A stretch of 64,000 nt of DNA from Desulfosporosinus youngiae DSM 17734 (GCF_000244895.1 NZ_CM001441.1:620001-684000), one strand, 5' to 3'; shown: positions 26,231-35,229, counted from the first letter of the stretch. Notes: generated by a model from the letters alone, not told the origin. Numbers and translations: made by a program.

Positions 26231-27775
26231 ATGAAACGAAGAGCTATAATAAGCGTTTCAGACAAAACGGGAATTGTTGCTTTTGCTCGTGAGCTGGTTG
26301 ATTTGGGCTTTGAATTAATTTCCACCGGGGGCACATACAAAGTACTGGATGAAGCCAATATTTCAGTGAAATATGTAAGTGAGGTTACGGGATTTCCCGA
26401 GGTTTTAGATGGCCGGGTGAAAACGCTTCACCCATTAATTCATGGCGGAATTTTAGCGAGGGACAGTGTGGATCATTTGCAGCAAATGGAGCAAAACGGA
26501 ATTCTCTATATTGACTTGGTTGTGGTCAACCTTTATCCGTTCCGGGAGACCATAGCCAAGCCTGGAGTGAGCTTTGAAGAAGCCATAGAAAATATTGACG
26601 TTGGCGGCCCCACAATGGTTCGCGCCGCAGCCAAAAATCACGGGCGGGTTACGGTATTGGTGAACCCGGAATCCTATGAAGAAGTATTAAGCGTGCTGCG
26701 CGAAATGGGTAATGTTCCTGCGGGTATGCGTAAGCGGCTGGCAGCTGAAGCCTTTGCTCATACTGCAGAATATGACCGCCTGATTGCGGGTTATTTAGAA
26801 CGGCAGATTGGACCGTCCGATGAATTCCCGGAGACACTTCGTATTTCGGCCCGCAAAGTCCAAGAGCTGCGTTATGGTGAGAATCCACAACAGAAGGCAG
26901 CCTTCTATATCAATGCCGACGCTGGAGCAGGAACTCTTGCTAATGGCAAGCAACTCCAAGGGAAGGAATTATCGTACAATAATTGGATTGATATGAATGC
27001 GGCTTGGAAGCTTGTGCGTGAGTTTGAATCCTGTGCAGCGGTGATCATCAAGCATACCAATCCTTGTGGAGTGGCTAAAGGTACGACTCCGCTTGAGGCC
27101 TATGAAACTGCCTTCAATGCAGATCCCGTTTCTGCTTTCGGGGGAATTATTGCTTTTAACCGTGTAGTAGATACGGCATGTGCCGAAGCCCTTAAAGATC
27201 GCTTTTATGAGGTTATTGCTGCACCGGAATTTAGTCCCGAGGCTCGGGAGATTCTTAGTGCTAAAGCTAATCTCCGGCTTTTTGTGGTTGGCAGAGGGGA
27301 TGCCGGAAAAACAAAACTCGGGTATGTCACCAGGAGTGTTGAAGGCGGATATCTTGTTCAAGAGGTGGATCAAGGGACAACCCCTGTCAGCGCATGGGAG
27401 GTTGTGACCGAACAAAAACCTACGGAAGAGGATCTGGCTGCCCTTGATTTTGCTTGGCGAATTGTGAAGCATGTTAAATCAAACGCTATCGTGGTAACAG
27501 ATCATAGACGTACACTGGGTGTCGGAGCAGGGCAAATGAATCGGGTAGGTTCCGTAAAGATAGCCCTGGATCAGGCCGGCGATCATGCTAAAGGGGCATA
27601 TTTAGCTTCAGATGCTTTCTTTCCCTTCCCAGATTCAATTGAAGAAGCTGCAAAGGCGGGAATTCGAGCCATCGTTCAGCCGGGAGGATCTCTCAAAGAT
27701 CCTGCGGTCATCGAAGCAGCTAATCGCTTAAATATTATTATGGTCTTTACGCATCGCCGGCACTTCCAGCATTAA
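26231..27775 (+). CDS. purH: Bifunctional AICAR transformylase/IMP cyclohydrolase
   Basis: A 514-residue enzyme catalysing the last two steps to IMP. N-terminal cyclohydrolase domain: SVSDKTGIVAFA, STGGTYKVL, GRVKTLHPLIHGGIL. C-terminal transformylase domain: RYGENPQQKAAFY, IIKHTNPCGVA, and SDAFFPFPDSIEEAAKAGI. ATG sits behind AGGAGGAATT, 11 bases after purN. Confidence 0.98.
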   Translation: MKRRAIISVSDKTGIVAFARELVDLGFELISTGGTYKVLDEANISVKYVSEVTGFPEVLDGRVKTLHPLIHGGILARDSVDHLQQMEQNGILYIDLVVVNLYPFRETIAKPGVSFEEAIENIDVGGPTMVRAAAKNHGRVTVLVNPESYEEVLSVLREMGNVPAGMRKRLAAEAFAHTAEYDRLIAGYLERQIGPSDEFPETLRISARKVQELRYGENPQQKAAFYINADAGAGTLANGKQLQGKELSYNNWIDMNAAWKLVREFESCAAVIIKHTNPCGVAKGTTPLEAYETAFNADPVSAFGGIIAFNRVVDTACAEALKDRFYEVIAAPEFSPEAREILSAKANLRLFVVGRGDAGKTKLGYVTRSVEGGYLVQEVDQGTTPVSAWEVVTEQKPTEEDLAALDFAWRIVKHVKSNAIVVTDHRRTLGVGAGQMNRVGSVKIALDQAGDHAKGAYLASDAFFPFPDSIEEAAKAGIRAIVQPGGSLKDPAVIEAANRLNIIMVFTHRRHFQH

Positions 27776-27839
27776 GAGCTTGAATTGGAGTGTCATTGGG
27801 TGTGTGGAGGTCTATATAATTGAGAGATGAGGTGAGACA

Positions 27840-29120
27840 GTGGGTAAACATCGGGTGTTAATCGTAGGCAGCGGCGGGCGGGAACACGCTTTGGCCTGGA
27901 AGCTGGCCCAAAGCCCGGAACTTGAACGTTTATTTGTGGCCCCCGGGAATGCAGGGACTGCGCTGTGGAATGTCCCGATTCCTGGTCGGGACATCGCTGG
28001 ATTAGTGGAGTTTGCGCTCAAAGAAAAAATCGATCTGACTCTTGTCGGGCCGGAAGACCCCTTGAGTTTAGGAATTGTCGATGTTTTTCAGGAGGCCGGT
28101 CTGCGGATCTTCGGGCCTGCTCAGGCGGCAGCTCAATTGGAAGGAAGTAAATCCTTTGCTAAAACGATTATGGAAAGTGCAAGGATTCCAACAGCAGAGT
28201 GCCAAGTCTTTGAGAATCCGAATCAGGCGAAAGAGTATATTAATACCATTGGAGCACCCTGTGTTTTAAAGGCTGATGGTCTAGCCGCGGGTAAGGGTGT
28301 TATCGTGGCGATGGACTTGGAAACCGCCCTCCAGGCAGTCGATGAAATCATGGAAGGTGGTTTTGGTTCCGCGGGTAAAAAGCTGCTTATTGAAGAATTT
28401 CTGGAAGGTCAAGAAGTTAGTTTGCTGTGTTTTTCGGATGGAGAAACAGCTTTGCCGATGGTTCCGGTTCAGGACCATAAACGGGCCTTAGATGGGGACC
28501 AGGGGCTCAACACTGGAGGAATGGGTACTTATAGCCCGCCTCCGATTTGGACGACTGAACTTGAAGCAACCGTCATGCGTGACTTCGTCAGTCCAACCTT
28601 GCAGGTTATGAAAGCAAGAGGAACTCCCTTTGTAGGAGTGCTTTTTCTGGGCTTAATGTTAACCGAACGGGGTCCTAAACTTCTGGAATACAATGTTCGG
28701 TTTGGCGATCCCGAAACACAAGTAGTGATGAAACGGCTGAAATCGGATCTCTTGCCAATTCTTTGGGCCTGCACTGAGGGAAGTCTGGATCAGAGCCATT
28801 TGGATTGGAAAGAGGAGGTCGCAGTTTGTGTTGTGATGGCTGCTCAAGGTTATCCATCGGCTTACACAAAAGGGGTCCCGATCCGATTGCCAGTGGAGAC
28901 GGATAATAATGCGGTCATCTTCCATGCCGGAACGGGATTTAGCGAGGGGCAGCTTCTCAGCACCGGCGGTCGGGTATTAGGGATAACCGCTGAAGGACGC
29001 TCTCTTCAAGAAGCTAGGGAAAGGGCTTATGCTCTCGTCAATAAAATCGATTTTCCTAAGGCCCATTTTCGCCGGGATATTGGAATAAAAGGACTTGAGG
29101 AGCCAAAATTACCACTATAA
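27840..29120 (+). CDS. purD: Phosphoribosylamine-glycine ligase
   Basis: A 426-residue ATP-grasp ligase forming GAR. Landmarks: VLIVGSGGREHALAWKL, GPEDPLSLGIVD, LKADGLAAGKGV, and NTGGMGTYSPP with EYNVRFGDPETQ for ATP and metal binding. GTG start behind GATGAGGTGAG. Last gene of the purine operon, followed by a terminator. Confidence 0.97.
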   Translation: MGKHRVLIVGSGGREHALAWKLAQSPELERLFVAPGNAGTALWNVPIPGRDIAGLVEFALKEKIDLTLVGPEDPLSLGIVDVFQEAGLRIFGPAQAAAQLEGSKSFAKTIMESARIPTAECQVFENPNQAKEYINTIGAPCVLKADGLAAGKGVIVAMDLETALQAVDEIMEGGFGSAGKKLLIEEFLEGQEVSLLCFSDGETALPMVPVQDHKRALDGDQGLNTGGMGTYSPPPIWTTELEATVMRDFVSPTLQVMKARGTPFVGVLFLGLMLTERGPKLLEYNVRFGDPETQVVMKRLKSDLLPILWACTEGSLDQSHLDWKEEVAVCVVMAAQGYPSAYTKGVPIRLPVETDNNAVIFHAGTGFSEGQLLSTGGRVLGITAEGRSLQEARERAYALVNKIDFPKAHFRRDIGIKGLEEPKLPL

Positions 29121-29252
29121 GGTTTAACATATTCTTCACACAAAGTTCATGGGAATGTAACAGAGATACTCTATAATGAGTTTAATAAATAATTACCCGT
29201 TATTTTAGCGGTTAATATAAATACTTCTTCTTATTTTTCTTCCCCTTCTCTT

Positions 29253-29286
29253 TGCCCCTCCTTGTATAGGGAGGGGATTTTTTGTC
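29253..29286 (+). terminator. Rho-independent terminator of the purine operon
   Basis: CCCCTCC / GGGAGGGG stem followed by ATTTTTTTG, 130 bases after the purD stop. Confidence 0.88.
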
Positions 29287-29343
29287 CCATCGTTTCTTAC
29301 GGAAATCCCTCTGAACCGCGAGTTTTTGAAAATTTATAGGATA

Positions 29344-29392
29344 AAGAACGAGGGGCATAACGAACGTTAGTTTCGCTATGCCCCTCGTTCTT
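29344..29392. terminator. Perfect 16-bp inverted repeat, probable bidirectional terminator
   Basis: AAGAACGAGGGGCATA (29344-29359) and its exact complement (29377-29392) flank a 17-base loop; GCTTTT follows on the plus strand. It separates the purine operon from a convergent small gene on the minus strand. Confidence 0.6.
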
Positions 29393-29410
29393 GCTTTTAG
29401 GAGTCAATCC

Positions 29411-29584
29411 CTAATGGTCAACACGGGGTAGTATTTTGCTGGGAGCGGTATTCAGACATCTGGGACAGACATAAACAGGACTCTTAGCAGCCGGGATTAT
29501 ATTGAGCTTTAAGGTTTGAGCTGTGTACTGAATCCACTTGCTTAAGTGATCCATGCTCTGGCAGTTGGGACAACACAATAACAC
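29411..29584 (-). CDS. Small zinc-ribbon-like protein (57 residues)
   Basis: A short open frame on the minus strand encodes 57 residues starting VLLCCPNCQS, with a second pair VYVCPRC 32 residues later. Two CPxC knuckles that far apart are typical of a single zinc ribbon. It starts with GTG about ten bases after TGGAGGAAG and ends with TAG. Function unknown; could be a nucleic-acid-binding or adaptor protein. It is convergent with the purine operon. Confidence 0.6.
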   Translation of the reverse strand: MLLCCPNCQSMDHLSKWIQYTAQTLKLNIIPAAKSPVYVCPRCLNTAPSKILPRVDH

Positions 29585-29760
29585 TATTCTTTCACTTCCT
29601 CCAGAGGTAGTCTATGAACAATAGGAGAGAAGTGTTACAACACCCGTGCAGCGTTTCGGTGAAGTATCTCCTGACTTTAGTTTAATTAAGGTTGTGACCT
29701 CATGGATTCTGCCGCCATATAATAAAGGCAGGATTCTTTAAATAGAGGGTGGGATGAATA

Positions 29761-30315
29761 GTGTTTAACTACCACAAGCGTTTGTTTTATCCAATCCATG
29801 TTGAACGTCAAGATCCAGCGTTCGCCCACGTGTTGATAGACCATTATACCGGGACCGACAGTGAGTTATTCTCAGCAATACAGTACCTTAACCAGCGGTC
29901 AAATATCTCAAATCGGCATGTTCGGGAATTACTGGGGATAATCGCTGCGGAAGAATTAGGGCACATGGAATTAATTTCAGTAGCGATCAAAAAACTGGGG
30001 GGGCCACCGCTAACCCTTGACAATGGGCAAGGTACTCCATGGAGTATCAATCATATTGACCAGAGTCTTGACGTTATTAATATGCTCCAGGTTGATATTC
30101 AAGCGGAAACCAGAGTAGGCCGTTTGTACCAGAAGCATTTAGAAATGACCAATGACCTAAACATGAAGAAAATGATTAAGTTTCTGATTAATAGGGGAGA
30201 AGTACATAAACGCTTGTTGAAAAAGGCCCAGAGGCTAATTCGTGAAAATGGTTCACCTGAGGAATTTAATGAGTTAATTTACGACTATAAAATGAGTTTG
30301 CAGGTATTAAAGTAA
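29761..30315 (+). CDS. Manganese-catalase-family protein, CotJC-like
   Basis: A 184-residue four-helix diiron/dimanganese-type protein. Metal-ligand pattern is visible in DSELFSAIQY, IAAEELGHMELIS (ExxH) and a later QAETRVGRLYQKH and NRGEVHKR (E..H). It is shorter than true Mn catalase and matches the size of the spore-coat protein CotJC family. It starts at GTG 29761 with GAGGGTGG upstream. It supports the spore-forming assignment. Confidence 0.8.
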   Translation: MFNYHKRLFYPIHVERQDPAFAHVLIDHYTGTDSELFSAIQYLNQRSNISNRHVRELLGIIAAEELGHMELISVAIKKLGGPPLTLDNGQGTPWSINHIDQSLDVINMLQVDIQAETRVGRLYQKHLEMTNDLNMKKMIKFLINRGEVHKRLLKKAQRLIRENGSPEEFNELIYDYKMSLQVLK

Positions 30316-30385
30316 TTATGCATAAGCAGTCGCTGAACCTTGTTTCGAAAAATTTATTGATATAAAGAAAACTTGGCTGGCGCCC

Positions 30386-30421
30386 GAAGACACTGTCTTC
30401 GCACGGGTTAAACCTTCTTGC
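30386..30421 (-). repeat. Dispersed repeat copy C
   Basis: Reverse complement of this block matches 19847-19882 at 35 of 36 positions. Flanks on the minus strand (AGAAAGTATAAAATTTCG before, GCCAAGTTTTCTTT after) match the element inside the PRPP riboswitch near 19.6 kb. It lies in the gap between the CotJC-like gene and the convergent CC-motif gene. Confidence 0.75.
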
Positions 30422-30458
30422 AGTATAATAACGAAATTTTATACTTTCTGGTAGTATT

Positions 30459-30488
30459 AAAAAAAGTCGGCCGAAATGGCCGACTTTA
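30459..30488 (-). terminator. Terminator of the CC-motif gene
   Basis: On the minus strand AAAGTCGGCC / GGCCGACTTT with a five-base loop runs into TTTTTTAA; the stem begins within the stop codon of the gene. Confidence 0.88.
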
Positions 30489-30806
30489 GTATCGAATTAT
30501 CCAATCAGAAATCATTAAGCGTTCGGAAAAACCTTGCTTTTGAGTATCAATAGTTAATTCGGATTTCCGGATCAAATCACGATCATAATAGACCGTTATT
30601 CCTTCAACATTAAATTCATAAAAATTTTCAAGTTTACGTGGGCTTCCTTTGCGCACAGCCGGTGGAGTAGAGAGAGGGATACAGCATTGTGTGACTACCA
30701 CGCGTTTTATGTAAAGCTTATTTTTTTTGGCTTTCTGGAGGAAGTTCATTGCCTTCTGTGTAATGTTTATATTCATAGTCATCATTTTTTCAAGGTTTGG
30801 CTCCAA
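30486..30806 (-). CDS. CC/Se-motif family protein (HesB/IscA-like)
   Basis: A 106-residue protein with the central motif VVTQCCIPLSTPP and the following beta-rich KLENFYEFNVEGITVYYDRDL. This resembles the CC/Se family, in which the Cys-Cys pair may be Cys-selenocysteine in some anaerobes; here both codons are TG(T/C)-type cysteines with no UGA. The N-terminal INITQKAMNFLQKA is HesB-like. TTG at 30806 (AGGAGGTG nine bases upstream) is the best start; the ATG at 30836 lies before that site. Function unknown, possibly selenium or metal handling. Confidence 0.65.
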   Translation of the reverse strand: MEPNLEKMMTMNINITQKAMNFLQKAKKNKLYIKRVVVTQCCIPLSTPPAVRKGSPRKLENFYEFNVEGITVYYDRDLIRKSELTIDTQKQGFSERLMISDWIIRY

Positions 30807-30893
30807 CGGTGGATTCACCTCCTCAACGTTACACATTTAACCTTATTCTAACATTTCTGATTTTGGTTGCAAGGGATTGGGGGAATAGAATTC

Positions 30894-31622
30894 TCAGTTT
30901 GAAAGAGGAATAATAGTTTGTTTATTTTCCATATAACTCTTTAAAGAAATATGGAGTTCCTGCTTGGCATTTATGGAGGCAAAGAAAACATCTTCGACAG
31001 TTTTAATATTATGATTTGATAACTGCTGCAAGAGCCAATCCTTTGATAGATCGAGTTTCATTAGCACATTTCCATAGATCTCCCCATCGACTATGACAGG
31101 ATAAGATAAGGAAGTACTTTTTTTGATTAAATTCATATCCTCTAGAGTAACGGAGGTTTTACTATCCTGCCTTAAGACAGATAGTCTGCCATTCGCCTCA
31201 ACTATTCCTAGCCGTACTTCTTTAATGTCAAAGATATCCTTTTCTCGTAACATGTGAAGAACATTGTCAATGGAATAACGAATTCTCTTAAGATTATTAA
31301 CGATAAATTGTCCATCCTGAATAACAATAGTCGGATCGAAGGTAATTAAATGTCCGAATTTACGGTGCTTAAGCATCAATTTAGTAATAACTTTTTGAAA
31401 CAATCCGATGATAATGATTGCAACTCCGGTATGTATGTGAGAAATTTTTGGATCAGCAAGATCTGCTCCTGTTATTGCTCCTAAGGTAATTATGATCAAA
31501 AAGTCGAAAACAGGAAGCTCGCCTATGGCACGCTTTCCCATGTATAAGGTGACTACCAATAATAAGGGTATAATCGTGAAGATTCTGCCAGTGACAATGA
31601 GAAGTTCCTTAATTAATTCCAT
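30894..31622 (-). CDS. DUF421 (YetF/YcaP) family membrane protein
   Basis: A 242-residue protein with three N-terminal membrane segments (RIFTIIPLLLVVTLYMGKRAIGELPVFDFLI is the family hallmark region), then a cytoplasmic DUF421 domain with HLITFDPTIVIQDGQ, LREKDIFDIKEVRLGIVEANG and YPVIVDGEIYGNVL. Bacillus YetF-like proteins are inner-membrane proteins of unsettled role, some linked to spores. Single gene. Confidence 0.85.
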   Translation of the reverse strand: MELIKELLIVTGRIFTIIPLLLVVTLYMGKRAIGELPVFDFLIIITLGAITGADLADPKISHIHTGVAIIIIGLFQKVITKLMLKHRKFGHLITFDPTIVIQDGQFIVNNLKRIRYSIDNVLHMLREKDIFDIKEVRLGIVEANGRLSVLRQDSKTSVTLEDMNLIKKSTSLSYPVIVDGEIYGNVLMKLDLSKDWLLQQLSNHNIKTVEDVFFASINAKQELHISLKSYMENKQTIIPLSN

Positions 31623-31653
31623 ATTAACCTCCGGTTTTTCCCAGGATCATTAA

Positions 31654-31679
31654 ACCACCCACTTTTGTAAGTGGGTGGT
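31654..31679 (-). terminator. Short hairpin between minus-strand genes
   Basis: ACCACCCACTT / AAGTGGGTGGT with a four-base loop; on the minus strand it is followed by TTTAAT. Likely terminates the 31728-32420 gene, though the T-run is weak. Confidence 0.55.
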
Positions 31680-31727
31680 GTTCAATATTCCCGGAATGGT
31701 TTATTTCCATGTGTAATTTCCTCATGA

Positions 31728-32420
31728 TTATAACGTCTTCTTTAATTTACTATCCCAAAAACGATTAGCGACTAGTCGAACACAAAAGGGATGGTTTCCC
31801 CAAATGTCCGGGTTATCGAGAGACAACATAAGGGCATAGGCTTGGCGGCAAGTCGAAATTAGAGGATAATTTTTAGTGATATAGGCAAGAACAGATAGGA
31901 TGGCTTCTCGCCGTTCGGGGCGAAACAAGTTTTGGATATAGCGGCGGCTGTGTGGAGTTAGGCGAAAACGAGTCAAATCAAAGGAGAGGGGCTTAATTTC
32001 GCTCTCGGAAAAGGAGACCACCTCTAATTCGGGAAGATCTGCCAAACTATCAGATGTTTGCAGGAATCGTACGAGGTGTTCTTGAATTTCAAGAGCCGGA
32101 AAAGAGACAATTCCAGGGGTTGAGGCCAAAATACGGATGCGCAAGAGGTTAGAGTGAATTATTTTTTCGTTTTTCATAAAAAGGGAATGCTGGGAAATAT
32201 ATTGGATGAGGGAACCGAGTGCCTCATTACCTTCTAAAGCTTGTTGTTCCCAAGAGGGTAATAAATAAAGGATGTCGTCTGCCAGGGGCGGATTGGGTTG
32301 CTCAAAAAGTTGGTATTCAATAATTTTGCTCACTGACTCCTGAGTTGGATTAGCAAGTAAGATGTGTCGCAGTCCGGGGTGGATTGCAATTGACGCATTT
32401 TTTTTATCTGAGTGACTCAT
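31728..32420 (-). CDS. Hypothetical cytoplasmic protein
   Basis: A 230-residue protein I do not recognise. It has no membrane segment or cysteine cluster. It is helix-rich, with acidic N-terminal half (ESVSKIIEYQLFEQ, ADDILYLLPSWEQQALEG) and a basic C-terminal half (RRYIQNLFRPERREAILSVLAYI, CRQAYALMLSLDNPDIWG). ATG behind GGAGGAGG. It is divergent from the DtxR-type regulator gene with 188 bases between starts; that spacing allows shared control but nothing proves it. Confidence 0.6.
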   Translation of the reverse strand: MSHSDKKNASIAIHPGLRHILLANPTQESVSKIIEYQLFEQPNPPLADDILYLLPSWEQQALEGNEALGSLIQYISQHSLFMKNEKIIHSNLLRIRILASTPGIVSFPALEIQEHLVRFLQTSDSLADLPELEVVSFSESEIKPLSFDLTRFRLTPHSRRYIQNLFRPERREAILSVLAYITKNYPLISTCRQAYALMLSLDNPDIWGNHPFCVRLVANRFWDSKLKKTL

Positions 32421-32608
32421 CGAAGGTGCCTCCTCCGCAGCTTAAATCCTTAATTCTGTCTGTCTTGTTAGTTTATGTTATTTATTTGGTTCTATCCTCT
32501 AAATTTACAGGTACACTGTCTCCCCGTTTCCCTAAACTTGGTGATTAAGTTGGAAAGTTCTGAGACCTGTCGCATAAATATAAGACAAAGCGTTGAAAAG
32601 GAGTAGCG

Positions 32609-33040
32609 ATGGGAATACTCACCCCCAGTTTAGAAGATTATCTGGAAGAGCTATATCGTTTTTCTCTATCCGCAGATACCGTGCGGGTAACTGACCTCAG
32701 TATTAAACTTGGGGTCTCTTTGCCATCGGTAACGAAAGCTCTGCGCAAACTAAAAAGCGGTCAGTATATTTACTATCAACGCTATGGGGAGATTACTCTC
32801 ACAGACAAAGGGAAGAAGCTTGGGGATTTCCTGGTTAAACGCAACCAGCTATTACAGGAATTTCTGATGCTTATTAATACCGACTGTGATATTGCAGCCG
32901 AGGCTGAGGCGATGGAACATTACCTTTCGGAAGCTACTATCCGCTCGATCCAAGCTATTGTCACATTCCTCAACCAAAACCCGGAATGGCATAAGGTTTT
33001 ACTGGAACACATTGCGTCTTCCAGCAAAACCGATGTGTAA
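32609..33040 (+). CDS. DtxR/MntR-family metal-dependent transcriptional regulator
   Basis: A 143-residue repressor with an N-terminal winged helix (SLEDYLEELYRF, VRVTDLSIKLGVSLPSVTKALRKLKSGQYIYYQRYGEITLTDKG) and a dimerisation/metal domain with HxxE-like elements (EAMEHYLSEATI). It lacks the SH3-like third domain, so it is of MntR size. It converges on the feo operon with only 12 bases between stops, and a DtxR-like palindrome lies in the feo promoter, suggesting iron-responsive control of feo. Confidence 0.88.
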   Translation: MGILTPSLEDYLEELYRFSLSADTVRVTDLSIKLGVSLPSVTKALRKLKSGQYIYYQRYGEITLTDKGKKLGDFLVKRNQLLQEFLMLINTDCDIAAEAEAMEHYLSEATIRSIQAIVTFLNQNPEWHKVLLEHIASSSKTDV

Positions 33041-33052
33041 TCTGCTTATAGA

Positions 33053-34453
33053 TTAAACCAGGCCTAAGAGGCGAACTGCTTGAGTGAGAATAAAACAAGC
33101 GCTAAATCCAACCAGAGTCGGAATCAGGAAAGAGAGAAAGGTCCATTTCTTGCTGCCCGTTTCTTTATAAGTGGTAAGTAAGGTGGTAGCGCAGGGCCAA
33201 TGAAGCAGAGAAAACAGCATAACGTTGATCGCGGTCAGCCAAGTCCAGCCGTTATTTACCAAAATAGTTCTCAACTCTTCTACACTAGCAAAGTCTTGCA
33301 GATTGCCTGTAGCGAGATAACTCATTATGAGAATCGGTAAGACAATTTCGTTGGCTGGCAGACCCAGAATGAAAGCCATCAAGATAAACCCATCCAGGCC
33401 AATTAACTGCGCAAAGGGATTCAGGGTCTGAGCTACAGTGGTCAGAATGTTTTGATCTCCAATAGGGACGTTAGCGAGAATCCAGATCACGGCGCCGGCC
33501 GGGGCGGCCATTATAATTGCCCGTCTCAGAACAAAGATGGTCCGGTCAATGATAGACCGATAAATAACTGCTCCAATCTGAGGGCGGCGATAAGAGGGCA
33601 ATTCTAAAACCATAGAGGAAGGTTCGCCTTTTAACAGGGTGTTTGACAAAAGAAAAGAAATAAGCAAGGTGACTGTGATCCCCAGCAGAATTAGCCCGGT
33701 GATGACCAAGGCGTTGATTAATCCTGAATAAGAAGCTATGGCTCCACCGATAAAAATCGATGTCACAATAATTAACGTTGGAAAGCGGCCGTTGCAGGGA
33801 ACAAAATTATTGGTTAAAATTGCAATTAAGCGTTCGCGGGGAGAGTCGATAATGCGGCAGGAAGTTACGCCTGCTGCATTACACCCAAATCCCATACACA
33901 TTGTTAAACTCTGTTTGCCGCAAGCTTTAGCCCTTTTGAAAATATGATCCATATTAAAGGCAATACGGGGAAGAAATCCTGAGTCTTCTAAGAGAGTAAA
34001 TAAAGGAAAGAAGATAGCCATAGGAGGTAACATTACTGAGACAACCCAAGCTAATGTACGATAAACCCCAAGGACAAGAACTCCGTGGACCCAATCCGGT
34101 GCACCGGACCATTGGAACCAGAGAGTCAATTGATCTTGGAAGATAAAAAGCTGTGAGGCCAGGAATTGGGAAGGTATATTAGCCCCTTCTATCGTTATCC
34201 AAAAGATGACCGCTAATAAAAGTAACATGAGCGGATAGCCAAACCACTGTGAAGTGACAAGGTCGTCAAGTTTTTGATCGAAGTTTATGCGGTTGTTCGC
34301 TTTCTTTAAAATGACTTGTTTAGTAATCTGCTCTGCGTTACCAAAGATATCGGCGACGATTTGATCACTTAAGGAGTTGAGAGTGGAACCCTTTACGCAT
34401 TCAGCCTCACCGCAAATGTCACTTAAACTTCTCGGCGGAATCATAGAGCACAT
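33053..34453 (-). CDS. feoB: FeoB membrane permease part (split FeoB)
   Basis: A 466-residue protein corresponding to the C-terminal permease of ferrous iron transporter FeoB. It has about eight membrane helices and two Gate-type repeats; conserved segments include CMGFGCNAAGVTSCRIIDSPRERLIAILTNNF with PCNGRFP, and GLPANEIVLPILIMSYL. The N-terminal 70 residues include the end of the helical linker (QIVADIFGNAEQITKQV). The GTPase lies in the preceding gene and the two frames overlap by 13 bases; ATG 34453 has its own GGGAGGA site, so both are translated separately. Confidence 0.9.
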   Translation of the reverse strand: MCSMIPPRSLSDICGEAECVKGSTLNSLSDQIVADIFGNAEQITKQVILKKANNRINFDQKLDDLVTSQWFGYPLMLLLLAVIFWITIEGANIPSQFLASQLFIFQDQLTLWFQWSGAPDWVHGVLVLGVYRTLAWVVSVMLPPMAIFFPLFTLLEDSGFLPRIAFNMDHIFKRAKACGKQSLTMCMGFGCNAAGVTSCRIIDSPRERLIAILTNNFVPCNGRFPTLIIVTSIFIGGAIASYSGLINALVITGLILLGITVTLLISFLLSNTLLKGEPSSMVLELPSYRRPQIGAVIYRSIIDRTIFVLRRAIIMAAPAGAVIWILANVPIGDQNILTTVAQTLNPFAQLIGLDGFILMAFILGLPANEIVLPILIMSYLATGNLQDFASVEELRTILVNNGWTWLTAINVMLFSLLHWPCATTLLTTYKETGSKKWTFLSFLIPTLVGFSACFILTQAVRLLGLV

Positions 34454-35229
34454 TTAGATTCCTCCCAACTATGGACTGAAGGTTGGTCATTCGCTAGAAA
34501 ACCGTTTAAACTCTTTAAAAAGCTGCCATCTCCATCCAACAGCCTTAGGGCAATCCAGCGGGGAGGTAAGGCATTGTTTATGGCGATGTCTTCTACTAAA
34601 GGCAGCAGTTCGTTTATGGCAGTTTCGACATCCTTGGAGTAGATGATTTGACGGGGATTAGTTTTTAAGGACCCGGTTGCAACTTCAAATATTTTCCTGC
34701 GAAGTTCAGTAAGCCCTTCGCCTTGACGGGCGGCAGCGGCGATAACCGGTACACCTAACTCCCGCTCTAATGAGGGAATATCAATCACTAAGTTTTTTTT
34801 GCCGGCTTCATCCATGAGATTCAGGCAGACAACGACTTTCGGGGTTATTTCAAAAACTTGTAAAGCCAAGTTAAGATTTCTTTCTAAACAAGTTGCATCT
34901 AAGACAACGACAGTTACATCAGGGTTGGCAAAACACAGAAAATCTCTGGCGATTTGTTCCTCTACACTTTTTGCTAATAGTGAATAAGTACCCGGCAAGT
35001 CAACTATTAAAAAGGATTTTTGTTGATATCGAAAGCTCCCTTGGGCGTTATCAACCGTTTTGCCGGGCCAATTGCCAGTATGTTGATGTAGCCCGGTTAG
35101 AGCATTAAATATTGTGCTTTTTCCTACATTTGGATTCCCGGCCAAAGCTATACTTAATTGATCGTTTGCCAAAGAAATGCCAAAATAGTTTTGCCACAAT
35201 ATACTTTTTTTCTCTGCAGACAGAATCAT
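34441..35229 (-). CDS. feoB: FeoB GTPase part (split FeoB)
   Basis: A 262-residue cytosolic G protein equal to the N-terminal domain of FeoB. G1 GNPNVGKSTIFNALTG, switch region GNWPGKTVD, G3 DLPGTYSL, G4 NLMD and G5-like AAARQGEG are all present, followed by part of the helical GDI-like domain. It drives or gates Fe2+ uptake with the separate permease. ATG 35229 overlaps the feoA stop (ATGA), with AGAGGA before it. Domains intact on both sides of the break argue for a natural gene split rather than a frameshift. Confidence 0.9.
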   Translation of the reverse strand: MILSAEKKSILWQNYFGISLANDQLSIALAGNPNVGKSTIFNALTGLHQHTGNWPGKTVDNAQGSFRYQQKSFLIVDLPGTYSLLAKSVEEQIARDFLCFANPDVTVVVLDATCLERNLNLALQVFEITPKVVVCLNLMDEAGKKNLVIDIPSLERELGVPVIAAAARQGEGLTELRRKIFEVATGSLKTNPRQIIYSKDVETAINELLPLVEDIAINNALPPRWIALRLLDGDGSFLKSLNGFLANDQPSVHSWEESKCAL

